Below, in pieces: positions 48,691-60,200 of a stretch of DNA of 64,000 nucleotides. The stretch is from Paulownia fortunei. Its lineage: Eukaryota; Streptophyta; Magnoliopsida; Lamiales; Paulowniaceae. The notes under the pieces were generated by a model, which saw nothing but the letters and a program-made list of their open reading frames with translations, searched no databases and was not told where the DNA came from. Positions within the stretch are counted from its first letter, which is position 1. Each line of letters opens with the position of its first letter. The position numbers and the translations under genes are program-made. The DNA lies in NCBI GenBank assembly GCA_019321725.1, contig CM033119.1, positions 1,364,001 through 1,428,000 of the forward strand, given 5' to 3'.

Positions 48691-49885
48691 CTGATCAACC
48701 TAAGTTTGAAACAAAATAAAGTATCTCATTACAGTTTCTATCAATTGCAAGGAACACTCAACTTAAAATCAGATTGTGGTTTTCCTAAGTTGTAAATTTA
48801 ATGCTCAAATGCACCAATAATCCATTGTCATATACCATAACCTATAACACACCTCCATACCATAAATTCTTGGACTTTAGCTTTTTAATTGGACAAATGT
48901 TTTCACTCATGAACACCCTTGATCTAAAAACCGCATTCTTAAAAAACAACTTCATTTTTTAACAGAATATTATATTTTTTAAATATTATTACAAATATAA
49001 CGTAAAGAGAGTATTTAAATTTTAAGCAAAATTGCTATTATTGGTGGTGATGATGAGGTAATTTATACAATAATTAGCTAATAATGAGGTAAATTTAATT
49101 TTGAAATAATTATGAATAAATTACGCAATGAGTATGAATCAATTATGCAATGATTAAAAATATATATAATTAAAATTAATTATGATATATATTTTTATAT
49201 AAATTTATATATATATGTGTGTATGAACATACACAAATTTATTTTGAACTAAATGGATATATACAACACAAAAAATATTTAACACACAAAAAATCCTAAA
49301 AAAATATATAATAAAATTTATGAAGGTTTAACAAAAAAAAAAATTAAAAATATCCTTTGGTACGACAACAAATTGATGTCACTGTCGCCTACATTTGTTA
49401 ACTATTCTTTTTTTTTTTTTACGGTATAAGTTTAATAATATTTTAAAATATAATATTTTATTAAAAAAACCCATGTTAGAAAAGTTGTTAATAGATCGAA
49501 TTTTAAATTGGACATGTGAATTGATCTAATAATAAATAATTTACTATAGGTTAGAAGATGTGAAATATTAAATTTGATTAAAAGCATAATTCGAAATAAA
49601 TGAATAAATAGAAAATTAAATGTCTATCATTTCAAAAATCATAGTATGATAATTTCTATTTATATACATAATTAATAAGTTATTATATCTCATGTATAAT
49701 CTTATTAGAATCACAATATCATAACGATTCAATTATAAACTACATGAATTAACTATATGCAGAGAGAGCTATACTTAAAGCTCTCATTTAAAAAGAAAAA
49801 CAAAAAGAAAAACCTCAATTTTAAGTATATTATTAAAGATATTTTGATTTGAATATTGAACTTTTTTCTCGATTTGCTATACTTA
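48690..49885. mobile_element. Second copy of the long-inverted-repeat family, interrupted
   Basis: The left part (48690-48960) begins CAACCTAAGTTTGAAAC and matches the start of the copy at 49915 and the right half of the element at 41756-43150 (AATGCTCAAATGCACCAATA, AAAACCGCATTCTT). The family sequence resumes at about 49490 (GAATTGATCTAATAATAAAT) and stops near 49885. The intervening 530 bp is AT-rich and looks like an insertion. The right arm is missing. Confidence 0.6.
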
Positions 49886-49914
49886 TTAAATAGTGAATTA
49901 AGTTAAAAAAAACC

Positions 49915-50830
49915 CTTCTACTCAACCTAAAGTTTGAAACAAAATAAAGTATCTCATTACAATTTCTCTGAATTGCAAGGAACGCTCAAATTAATATCAC
50001 ATTGTGGTCTTCCTAAACTGTAAATTAAATGCTCAATGCACCAATAATCCAATGCAATATACCAAACCTATAAAACACCTCCACATCACAAAGTTCGTAT
50101 TTGACTCATAAATTGCCTCAATTTAAAAACCGCATCCTTAAAAAACAAGTACCAATGTTTAAGGATAGATATGAATTTTAATTTGGATATCGGAATCTAA
50201 TCTAATAATAAATAATTAAAAGATGAGATATCAAATTCGATTAAAAGATTCATAATCCGACATAAATAAATGAAATGAATGAATATAAAATTAAATATCG
50301 ATTATTTTAAGATTACAATCTAATAATTTCTATATATATATATATATACATCATTAGTGAGTTATCCTATCTCATATATAATCTATTTAAAAAATCACAA
50401 CAACATAAAGATTTTATAATAAACTATATGAATTAACCATTCATAATATGATATTTTTTTAAAACTAAAAAAAATAATACTTAATTTCCATAATATTATT
50501 AAAAAAATTTTGATTCGAATATGAAACTTTTTTCTCGATTATGCATATTAAAAATTGAAAATATGCTGAATGCTATTCCCATTTAAAAATCTCTATATAT
50601 TTCTCTCTTAAAATACACATATGTATATATATATATATTTCTATAGCTAAAATTAAGTGTCTAATTGCAATTTCACAATTCTATAGGTGCAATTTTAAAA
50701 TTTATCGGGTTCAATTTACAATAAAAAAATTCAAAAAATTATCAATTTCAACACATCTCCCATGTAAAGTCTCCTAATACCACACGCACACACACTCACA
50801 CACACACGCTCTCTCTCTCTCTCAAAAAGT
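49915..50830. mobile_element. Third copy of the long-inverted-repeat family, reaching the PHD gene leader
   Basis: It begins TCAACCTAAAGTTTGAAAC and follows the reverse complement of the element in the RPB5-like intron through AAAACCGCATCCTT, TATGAATTAAC, TTTTTTCTCGATT, GAATGCTATTCCC, TAATTGCAATTT and the CA/CT-rich terminus (ACACACACTCACACAC then CTCTCTCT). Its terminus merges into the CT-rich start of the PHD gene transcript. Confidence 0.65.
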
Positions 50831-50841
50831 CCTCTCTCTCT

Positions 50842-50949
50842 ATGAAAAACGAACCGTCGTTGTCTGCCTCCAGAAAACGCGACTCTCTCTCACTAGAAAG
50901 CCAAAAAAAATCCAAAACGGATCCAAACAACGAAACTGACCCAAAATAA
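50842..50949 (+). CDS. Candidate 35-codon uORF in the PHD gene leader
   Basis: An ATG just downstream of the transposon end opens a 35-codon frame rich in Lys, Ser and acidic residues (SRKRDS and QKKSK motifs), closing at TAA. It is part of the mRNA only if transcription starts before 50842, which the CT-rich sequence suggests but does not prove. Conservation cannot be judged here. Confidence 0.3.
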   Translation: MKNEPSLSASRKRDSLSLESQKKSKTDPNNETDPK

Positions 50950-51152
50950 TTAAAATAAAAAGCCCCAAATTTATTTTACCCCCAAAACCAAATAGGAACC
51001 CTAACCCTAGCCGCACCCGCACACAAAACAGACACGTACAATCTCTTTGTCTCTCTACTTGCCCCATCTCTCTGCGTGAATCTGTAGAACAGAATTTGAA
51101 TCTGATTAGGTTTTTTTGGATTGATAGTATTTTAGGGTTTGGTTTTGAGGAA

Positions 51153-51203
51153 ATGGGATGCTGCAAGGTTGGTGGTGGTGGAATTGGGTGGTGGACGCGA
51201 TGA
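51153..51203 (+). CDS. Candidate 16-codon uORF overlapping the PHD gene start codon (ATGA)
   Basis: The frame MGCCKVGGGGIGWWTR ends in TGA, which overlaps the inferred main ATG at 51200 as ATGA. This arrangement allows termination-reinitiation. A further ATG at 51158, in the main frame, would add 14 residues. The start choice is therefore open. Confidence 0.4.
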   Translation: MGCCKVGGGGIGWWTR

Positions 51204-54200
51204 CCGGCGGAGGCAGATGCCAGAGGCGGAGGAAATCCATGGCCGGTGGTAGGGGCACCGCCGGACCGCAGAAAATTGATAGTAATTGCAATAGCCCCAA
51301 TTTGAAGCCTGAAATTACAGAAAAGCCCTCGGGTTCCCCAAAAATTACAAAACAACCCCCGACTTCTACAGTTGAGCTTGATTTATATACACAAGCTCGT
51401 AAGGCACTCTCGTTTCGTTCCCCCTTCGATTCCGAGGACTCACAGGCGCCTCCGGCATTTGTTTCCAGTGTGAATACTCTGCCTAGTGGGGTGTCACATT
51501 TGTTGAGTAGGCATTCAGATAGTCGGAAACGACACAAGAAGTTGCATTCGGGCTCGGAGAAGAAGTCCTCAACTCCAGGGAGGCCACGGGGGAGTAACAT
51601 TTGGGTTGAGACCGAAGAATATTTTCGAGAACTGATTATAGAGGACGTTGAGAGGCTTGACAGGGTTTCAAGTGTTGGGTTTTCCAGTAATGATAAGTTT
51701 TTCTTGATTCCATCCTTGAATAATGACGACAATTTGCGTGATCGTTATGACACATTTAATAGGATTCTTGCAAGTGCTTGTGAGAAGGATAGCTTGAACT
51801 TGGAAAATGGTGTTGAGTTGAATAGTAATGGGAAGCTCGAGTTTGATGAAATAATGGCACAAGAAGAGAATGGGCCTCGTTCTATGGATGTTGATGGTGA
51901 TGAGGCAGAAACAACCGAATTGGAAATTAAAGGAGAAAGTAATGGAGAAAAAAGACTGAATAGTGAGAAAGATTCCACTTCTTTTAGTGGTGTAGAGTGG
52001 CTTTTAGGATCTAGGAGTAAGATTTATTTGGCATCAGAGCGGCCCTCCAAGAAACGGAAGCTTTTGGGGAGGGATGCAGGGTTGGAGAAGCTCCTCGTGG
52101 CCCGTCCAGTTGAAGGCTTAGAGTCTGTTTGTCATTATTGTAGTTATGGTGACATGGGCGACCCCTTGAATTTCTTAATTAAGTGTAGTTCTTGTGGGAT
52201 GGTAGTCCATCAAAGGTGTTATGGAGTTCAAGAAGATGTAGATAGTTCTTGGTTGTGTTCATTGTGTAAATGGAAAAATGTTGTGGATTTGAGTACTGAG
52301 ACTCCATGTTTGCTTTGTCCGAAGCAAGGTGGTGCACTGAAGCCTGTGCGAAAAAGGGGATTTGGGAGTGAGAACAAGGGTTCTAAGGTGGAGTTTGCTC
52401 ATTTGTTTTGTTGCCAGTGGATGCCTGAGGTTTATCTGGAGAACACCAGGACAATGGAGCCAATCATGAATATGGATGAATTGAAGGACACAAGAAGAAA
52501 GTTGATTTGTTATCTGTGCAAGGTTAAGTGTGGCGCCTGTGTCCGGTGCAGTAACGGTATGTTTTGCTGCTTTCTTATGTTACAATCTCCTACATTTCTT
52601 TGTTGGATGGCAGCACAGAAGAATGTTGTGTTATTTGGAATCTATGGCTATTTGATACGTTCTTTTATTGGACAATGGGACTGAATAGGTGCTGGTTTTA
52701 ACCATTTCATGTTATGATTAATTCAACCATGTATTTGATCTGTTCGGGAAAGTTCTGTCATGTTTCAAGCATTTTGTAACGGTATAACTGCATGAGAAAA
52801 TACAACTTGATGTTCAAAATTTCTATTTATCCAGCCCTTCAAATGTAAATGTATACAATGTCATCATTTGAACGCATAAGTTTTCAAGGATTACATGAAC
52901 TGTTCAAGTTGATGGCAATTCATACTTCTGTTGGTGCGAATTTTTTTTTTTTTTGGGGGGGTGGGTGGGGGGGGTGCAGGGACTGTGAAGGGCACCTGAC
53001 ATAGTTAAATGTATGTGATACCACTTGATGTTACCATACTAATTTCTTAATATTTTCCCTTATTAGTAACATCGTAAATGACTTTTCTAATGGCGGTGAG
53101 CTTCTAGATGCACAAAGCTTGACCATCTCTGTTTAGTCTTTTCTTAGCGCCACTATAAAACTAACGTTGACTTTCCAATAAAATTTCTGGCTGCCTTCAA
53201 AAACTCTGTTAGCTGTCAAAGAAACTGTAAGCAATGGTTCAAAGAGAAGAAAGAATAGGCTTTTCCTCCGCTGAGGTTGGGCCCGTTGACACAGTTGTGT
53301 CAGTCTTCAAAGCCATTTTATTTATTAGTTGGTTCTTAATCCACATAAACATGCCTTTGTCCCCCCTTCCCCCCAACCTCTCTTTTCTTATGGTATTTGG
53401 ATGGGGAAAGGATCTTGGAATAGTAAATGACTGGAAGCTACTTAACGACGACAACAAAATATATATATTCTTTCTGGAAGTTATTCTGTTCTATAATTCC
53501 TTTTTAGGTCAGGGAAATTAAAGAAAATAACTTCTGCATGATACGCTTGAATGTGGGTTTCGGAGAAAAGATTTACCTATTGGGAGGAATTGGATGATGT
53601 GGATTTTGTGCATTACTTTTTCTGGCTTCACTGAAGAGTTCTGTTCTGTGTCCATTGTTATTCCATTCACATTTTAGTCTAGATTGATTTCCTTACTGTA
53701 ATGAGGAGCAAATTAGGAAGCGTGGAAAGAAAACTGCCTAGCTATACCTCTCTAAGATATATTGTTTATGCCGAATAGGAAGTTGGAAACATTGGGCAAC
53801 TTACTTTATACTCACTATTCCGTATGGTTTTTGGTTTTTAGTCTTATTCTATTAGTAGCCATGACTGGGGCTATTGTACTAACAGTGATTAGAATTACAT
53901 GAGCATCAATTCCTGATATGGATCATATCCCAGAAGGAAATGATTCTCAAAAGTCAAGAAAGCTATAAGAATAAGCCATATCTAACAATTAACTTAGTCT
54001 GTTATTCTGGAAATGTTTTCTTCACAACAGGGTTAGATACCCTTTAGTTTTTTATAGCGGCATCTTGCATTGGTAGGAGAGATTTACGGTGTAGTTTTTA
54101 TTCCTGCTTTCATAACTTTAACCTTATCCCTAAATTGGAGAGCACCCCTATGATATCCTTATCTGAGAGGTAATTTCTGGTCAGGCGAAATACCTGGTTT

Positions 54201-57200
54201 GAGCCAATGGTGAAAAAGATTGAAAAGTTAATTAGTTCCATTGAGTTTCCTTTAGTTGATCTAACTCCAAGTTTGACTCTGAGTAGATCCTTAACCCAAG
54301 CGCTAGAGTAAACAAACTACCTTATGTAGAAATCGAGGAATATAATGTAAAGTAGAAACGAACAAGGTCTTATGACACGATCACTATATCTTTTCTTTTC
54401 AACTTCTGATATTCAATCTTAGAAGAGGGAGATTAATGCAACAAAATGACATATCCAATTTTGCTAGGCATTTTGACAGAAAGTTGGTCGGCTCATCATG
54501 AATTAGGTTGGGGTGGCATGTGCTTTCAAGATCCCTGGAGAAATTGCTTCTTTTATGCCTCGGGTGTTAGCCACAACTTGTATTCATTCAGTAATATTAC
54601 CCCTTCTTCATTGAAACTTTTTATCCCCTGTAGTTAAGCTAGTGACCAAAGATTTGCAGCTGTACCGATCTTATCCTTTGTTAGATATGTATTAGATTCG
54701 TCTTGAGTGAAATGAGTTCTTATATTCCTTTAATAGCTTTTTTAGGAGCTTTATAGAGCTTTGCAGAGTTCCTTAGAGGGCTATAGGAAGTACTTAATTC
54801 TTAGAATACTATAACCTCTGGACCACTATTGAGACAAGTACTTAATTCTTAGAATGCTATAGCTTCCGGACCACTATTGAGACAAGGACGAAACCTGTTT
54901 CAATCCACCACTGAAATAGGGTTTGGAGCTTGCTTTTTTCGTTTCTCAAAGGGAGTGGAGCACTTATATCGACTCCTAGCCTTTTCCCATAGCCTACAAA
55001 AGCATAGGTGGAAGGGCATAGCTGAGATGAAGGGGCTAGTTTGCCCACACAGATTCTCCAGCTGCTTGGAGCAAGTGACTGGCCTCCTAGTTGAAGGGCA
55101 GGAACAATAAATAAGAATACCGAGGGGTCATAGGTGGGGAAGCCATCAACACCCCACCTCCTCTCAGTGCCCATACCTATCCCCCAATCTACACGAAAAC
55201 CAATCTCTAAGGTTATTATGTATGGAGCCATTGATAAAAACCACTAGTCCTTACATCTACATGTGAAAGATGCTCCTCCACATTGAATGAACCCACCTTA
55301 AAGCTCATGCGTGACCGTATCCAGGAGAACCTGACTTTTAGCTCAAAACTCTCAATTCAAACCTTCTTGTCTAGGATTGACAATATTGTCATCTGCATGG
55401 CTCATAAGAAAAAGCAGGGGCTAACTCGGCCTAGCTTTAGCTACTAATCACTCCTGGTTTCTGGGATGCATAGTTCCCATCTAATTCATCTGGAGTTAGC
55501 CAATGTTGGCTGGGAAAATAATCATTTGATGTAGAAACTTTAGGCCTGATTTGAAGAATAGGGCTATAGATACTTGTATGGGCACTTCATTTTATAAGTT
55601 TATCTAGTTTTAGTGAATGTCACTGTTTCATATAATAGATACTATATAAGTGGCACTTCTATTAATTTTTGTGGTCATAGGCATTTATTTTTCATGTTAA
55701 CTCAATATACCTGAATGTATGGACTAGTATAGTTTTTGATAAAAGTCCTCTTCAATTCTAAGAATTTAATGGTATGTATTGGTTCTGGGGATCCTTATTT
55801 TTCAATTTTTTGAATAAGCTATTGGGCTTCCCACTGGGTGGGTGTTAGTGATTGTTTAATATCATCCTCTATGGTCTTCAGAAACCATTTTTATGTAAGT
55901 TTGTCCTGGACTCATTTATGCTACTTGCATGTACTTCTACCCTTATTCAGGAATTAAAAGAATTTGAGGAAAAGGAGAACTTAAGCTTTCTCTGTTGTTG
56001 TAGATATAGATTGTGCTTCTTTCTTCTATAATTATTATTTCTTTTTCTTTGTACTGGTGCTGGTTTGCGCTAATTATGTATTCATTTGGTTTTTGTTAGG
56101 ATCTTGTAGAACTTCATTCCATCCTATTTGTGCAAGGGAAGCAAGACACAGAATGGAGATATGGGGAAAACTTGGATCTGATGAGGTGTGTTCTCTCTTT
56201 GGTCATTTCATTAGTGATGAAACTGAGAATTACTACTGCTATTATAAGCTTTGGTGGAAATATTGACCTGAAAATTGTGGATGCTGTTTAATTCAATCTT
56301 TGGAAATATTATTCTTTTGTTGGTAAAGTTATTGCGTTTTTAGGTTCTTCATGTTGTAATATTCAGTCTTTTCCTCTTCTTTTATTGATGTTTCAAATCC
56401 TTACAATATCTTTTAGGTTGAATTGCGTGCTTTTTGCTCTAAACATTCAGAAGTCCAGTGTGATAGTGGCAGTCAAGATACTGGAGATATTTGCTTTACA
56501 GGTGATTCTGTTTCCCTTGTTAGTAAGCATCAGCAGATGGCGCTAACAGTAAATGAATCTCAGAAGTTGGAAAGTGGCCAAAGAAATGGTGATAAATTGG
56601 TTATTCACATTGAAACAGCTGACCTTGATCTTAGCAAGCTGAATGATATTGTGTTAGATGGAGAGGACTTGCTAGACAATAGACGAAATTCTGAGTCTCG
56701 TCCAGAAAATGAAAATGCACTACATCCTGCTGCTAAGTATTCAGCGGATAGGAATGACAATGAAGATGTCAATGCTTGCAGTGCTCTCAATTTCAGTATG
56801 ATACTGAAGAAGGTATTGTAAGATTATCATGTATGACCCAAGATTCTTGTTATTTTAGTCAGTTAGTTAGTTACCTTCTTTCTTTGTAGTTGATTGATCT
56901 AGGGAAAGTCAGTGCTAAAGATGTGGCCTCAGAGATTGGTGTTTCGCCAGATTCATTGGACACAATACTCACTGTAATGTTTCAGCTTTAGTGACCTCTT
57001 TCCTTAATTATAAATTTCTGTTTTCAGTGAATGACATAGAATGCAAGCTGGATACCAGTATTCTTGTGATTACTGATTGAATGATGTCAGCTGAGAATTT
57101 ACTTTTCTGGACTAATCAGTTTATGGTAGAACTTACCCTTGCATCCGGTATTGCTTGTCCTGCTTGCTTACCTTGTCTGATCTTATTTCTCTGTGTGCAG

Positions 57201-60200
57201 GATAATCACATGGTTCCGGAGTTACAGTGCAAACTACTGAGATGGTTGAAAAACCATGCTCATATTGGCAGCTTACAAAAAACTTTGAAAGTGAAGATTA
57301 GATCACTTGCAGAACCCAAACATGTGGCAGATGTTGCTGAAGGTGTTGGTGCTGTTCCAGTAGAGGAGTCTAATGTTTCTGATTCTGTTCCAGTTAAGTC
57401 CGTTCCACCTCGCAGAAGAACCAAAAGCAGCATAAGGACTGTGAAAGATGACAAGTCATGCTCCTCTAAGGACAAGAATAATGATGAAACAACTGAGGGT
57501 GGTGTTGATTTATGTCTTCCTGTGGGAGAAGATTCAAATGGTCCATCTGGAGAGTCTTTGCCAGATGAAACCAAGAAGGTATCATTACCATTTTATGATG
57601 CTGCTTTATGTGGGGAGTTCTAGCTAATCTTTAAGTGCAATTGTTGTGCATAATCATCTTGGAGGAAAGTTATCATGGATTTTGTTGTGTTGTAGTTCTA
57701 AGATGTATTCTGATGCATCTTCTGATCTGCTGCTGCAATTTGTATTGCATGTGAATGATTTCATCAACCTTGATGTTTTCTCTTATACATAGTTTCATGC
57801 CAGTGGATCCATTATCTTCCTTTTGTTTTCTATCTTATAGACAGCTTGATGCGAATGGCTCTATTAATGCCAATATATTTTTCTTTCTTAAAGGTAGCAA
57901 TCTTCTTAGCCTTTAGGATTTGCAACTCGGGAGGAACGAAATATTTCTTTGAGAAAAAAATATCTGTTTATTGCAAGAGTTATGTTTTCCATTTGCTAGT
58001 TGTTGCTCAGAGAAACTCTTTTTGTATTAAATAGGATAATTTACTTCAAATTTAGTAGAACATATAGTCTTTTTTGGGTAGTATACAAGTAACTGTGAGG
58101 TTATACTTTAATCACTTTTAGGTTTACTTTTTGCCTCTTCATGTGCGTGCTGTTTATTTAAAAGTTTCATCAATTGCTGGTGTCTTCAGGTTTCATTTGT
58201 TGTTTGTGGGCAGTGTGATGGAAGAATGTGATATTTTGTAGTTGTCTCTGATTTGTAGTCAGAACTCTGGTTTTGCTAGGTGTAATACTGTATCCCATTA
58301 ATGAGTTTTTGGCCGTGCTAATATATAGTGCATCTGTTGCCTTTATATTTTTACTAATTATTATTTTGGGTTATTATGTAGGCATTATTGTAATATTTAG
58401 AATTTCTACTTTATGCTTTCTGTTGTGCAGATTTTGATTGACCCCGAGCAGCACCAAGATAATTCGGCAAACGATTCTATTAGAATTGAAGGTGCGCTGG
58501 CTGATCAAGAAATATTGTCTTGCTTTGAAGTGTTGATTTAAAGAAAGGGGCGGAATGTTAGTCTTTCCTAAGATTTTAACAAGGACTTCCGAACATCATT
58601 CATAAGCTTGATTCGTCTTTCTTAGTGCTCGCCTTTGGCCTACTCTTACTTGAAGTATTGCAATTGCTAACAAAGAAAACAATCTCCAAGACGCCCCCTC
58701 CCCACCCCCCTTCTTTTAACTTTTATTGTTTTTATCTTTGGGCGTCGTGTTTCCAGATGGGGCTGGCTTTGTTCCTTGTGATAGCAGCATGAGTAAATGA
58801 TAGCTCTCTTGAATTCTCTGCAATCAAGTTATGTATAAAATCTTAGATTAATGTTTAGAGTTACTATTTTTAGTAAGGAGCTAAATTTGCCCTTTTAATT
58901 CTAGGAGGTTGTAGATCTGCAATTCTAGCAGAATGAAACAATGCTTTATGGAAGTTTTAATACTTTATACATAAAATCTAGCTTATCACTTAATTGTCAC
59001 TCATGGATATCTAGATTCAACTTACAAAATAGTTAAAAATCTTGGAGTTCTGGAGGTCTCCCGTCCTACCTTTACGCGGCTGCTTGTCATAGTTGAACTT
59101 CTGAGTGGAGTTTGATAGAATGTGCTGACCATTAAACCATTAATGTTATACATAATAATGCATAAAATGAAAATTGGGATGTGGTTTTCACTATTATATT
59201 TAAGTGGAACTTCTGGCTGGCAGCTGACCCATGTTATTTTTAATTTCTCTTGTTTTCGTGTTTCACTTGAGTTATCAAATCATAACATGTTAGTGAACTA
59301 TATGATGAAATTTTTCTTCCCTTTCTGTGTTGTTGTCAATGACAGACGAGCTGAGAGCTCTGGTGCAGTGTCTCTCTGAAGATGGTGTAGTTGGGGAGAC
59401 TAGACAATCTCAGCAGATGACTATGTGTTCACATGTCTTGATGTAAGCTTTTGTTACACCATCAATATTTGTTGTATTTTAGCATTGTTTCGACAACAAG
59501 GGGTCTTACCTAGCTTTTTTCCTTTTAAATTTTATAGTTCTCTAAGACCAAATGTGATTTCTGTAAAATTCTGATGCATTTCCATGTTTTGTTTTGTAGA
59601 AATGGGGAAGTTAATCATGCTTCATACATACATCCATTTATCTACAGTAAATTGATTCAGACCAAGAATGACGTGCTTGAGAAAACTGCATCTTACCAGT
59701 CTGCGGGTATGTTCCTGTCTGATTCTCTTGTCTTTTGCCTGTTAAGTTCTGGTGGTTAATTACTTTATTGACAGTTTTGAGAGATCAGGAAGCTTCACAG
59801 TTAGAAGCATCTTCTAGTTCAGGCCTCTGTTGTAATAACCACAACGTGCAAGCAACTTCTGGTGACCGGACTTCTAGATGCAATGGAGTGAATCTTGATC
59901 AATTAGTCAAAGCAAGAAATCTGGGAATACTAAAACTGTCTCCTGCAGATGAAGTGGAAGGAGAACTTTTATATTATCAACAAAGACTCCTTTGCAATGC
60001 TGTTGCGAGAAAAAGCATAAGTGGTCTCTACTCTATCTTGTTTGCATGTTTTCTATTTGTTGATTTGTGGCTTTTCCTTTTATGTATATGAGTACCATTG
60101 TGTGGTTGGATTTGAATTGTTTCTCTTTAAGGTTGTACTGAGTTATTTTCCCTGCTGTTACTATCTGGCCAGATGGTTTGATTTCAAAGGTTGTTAGGAG

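Noticed and set aside
54857..55231. 124-codon minus-strand frame in PHD gene intron 1
   Set aside because: No family resemblance. It is probably a by-product of the less AT-rich, possibly mitochondrial, inserted DNA.
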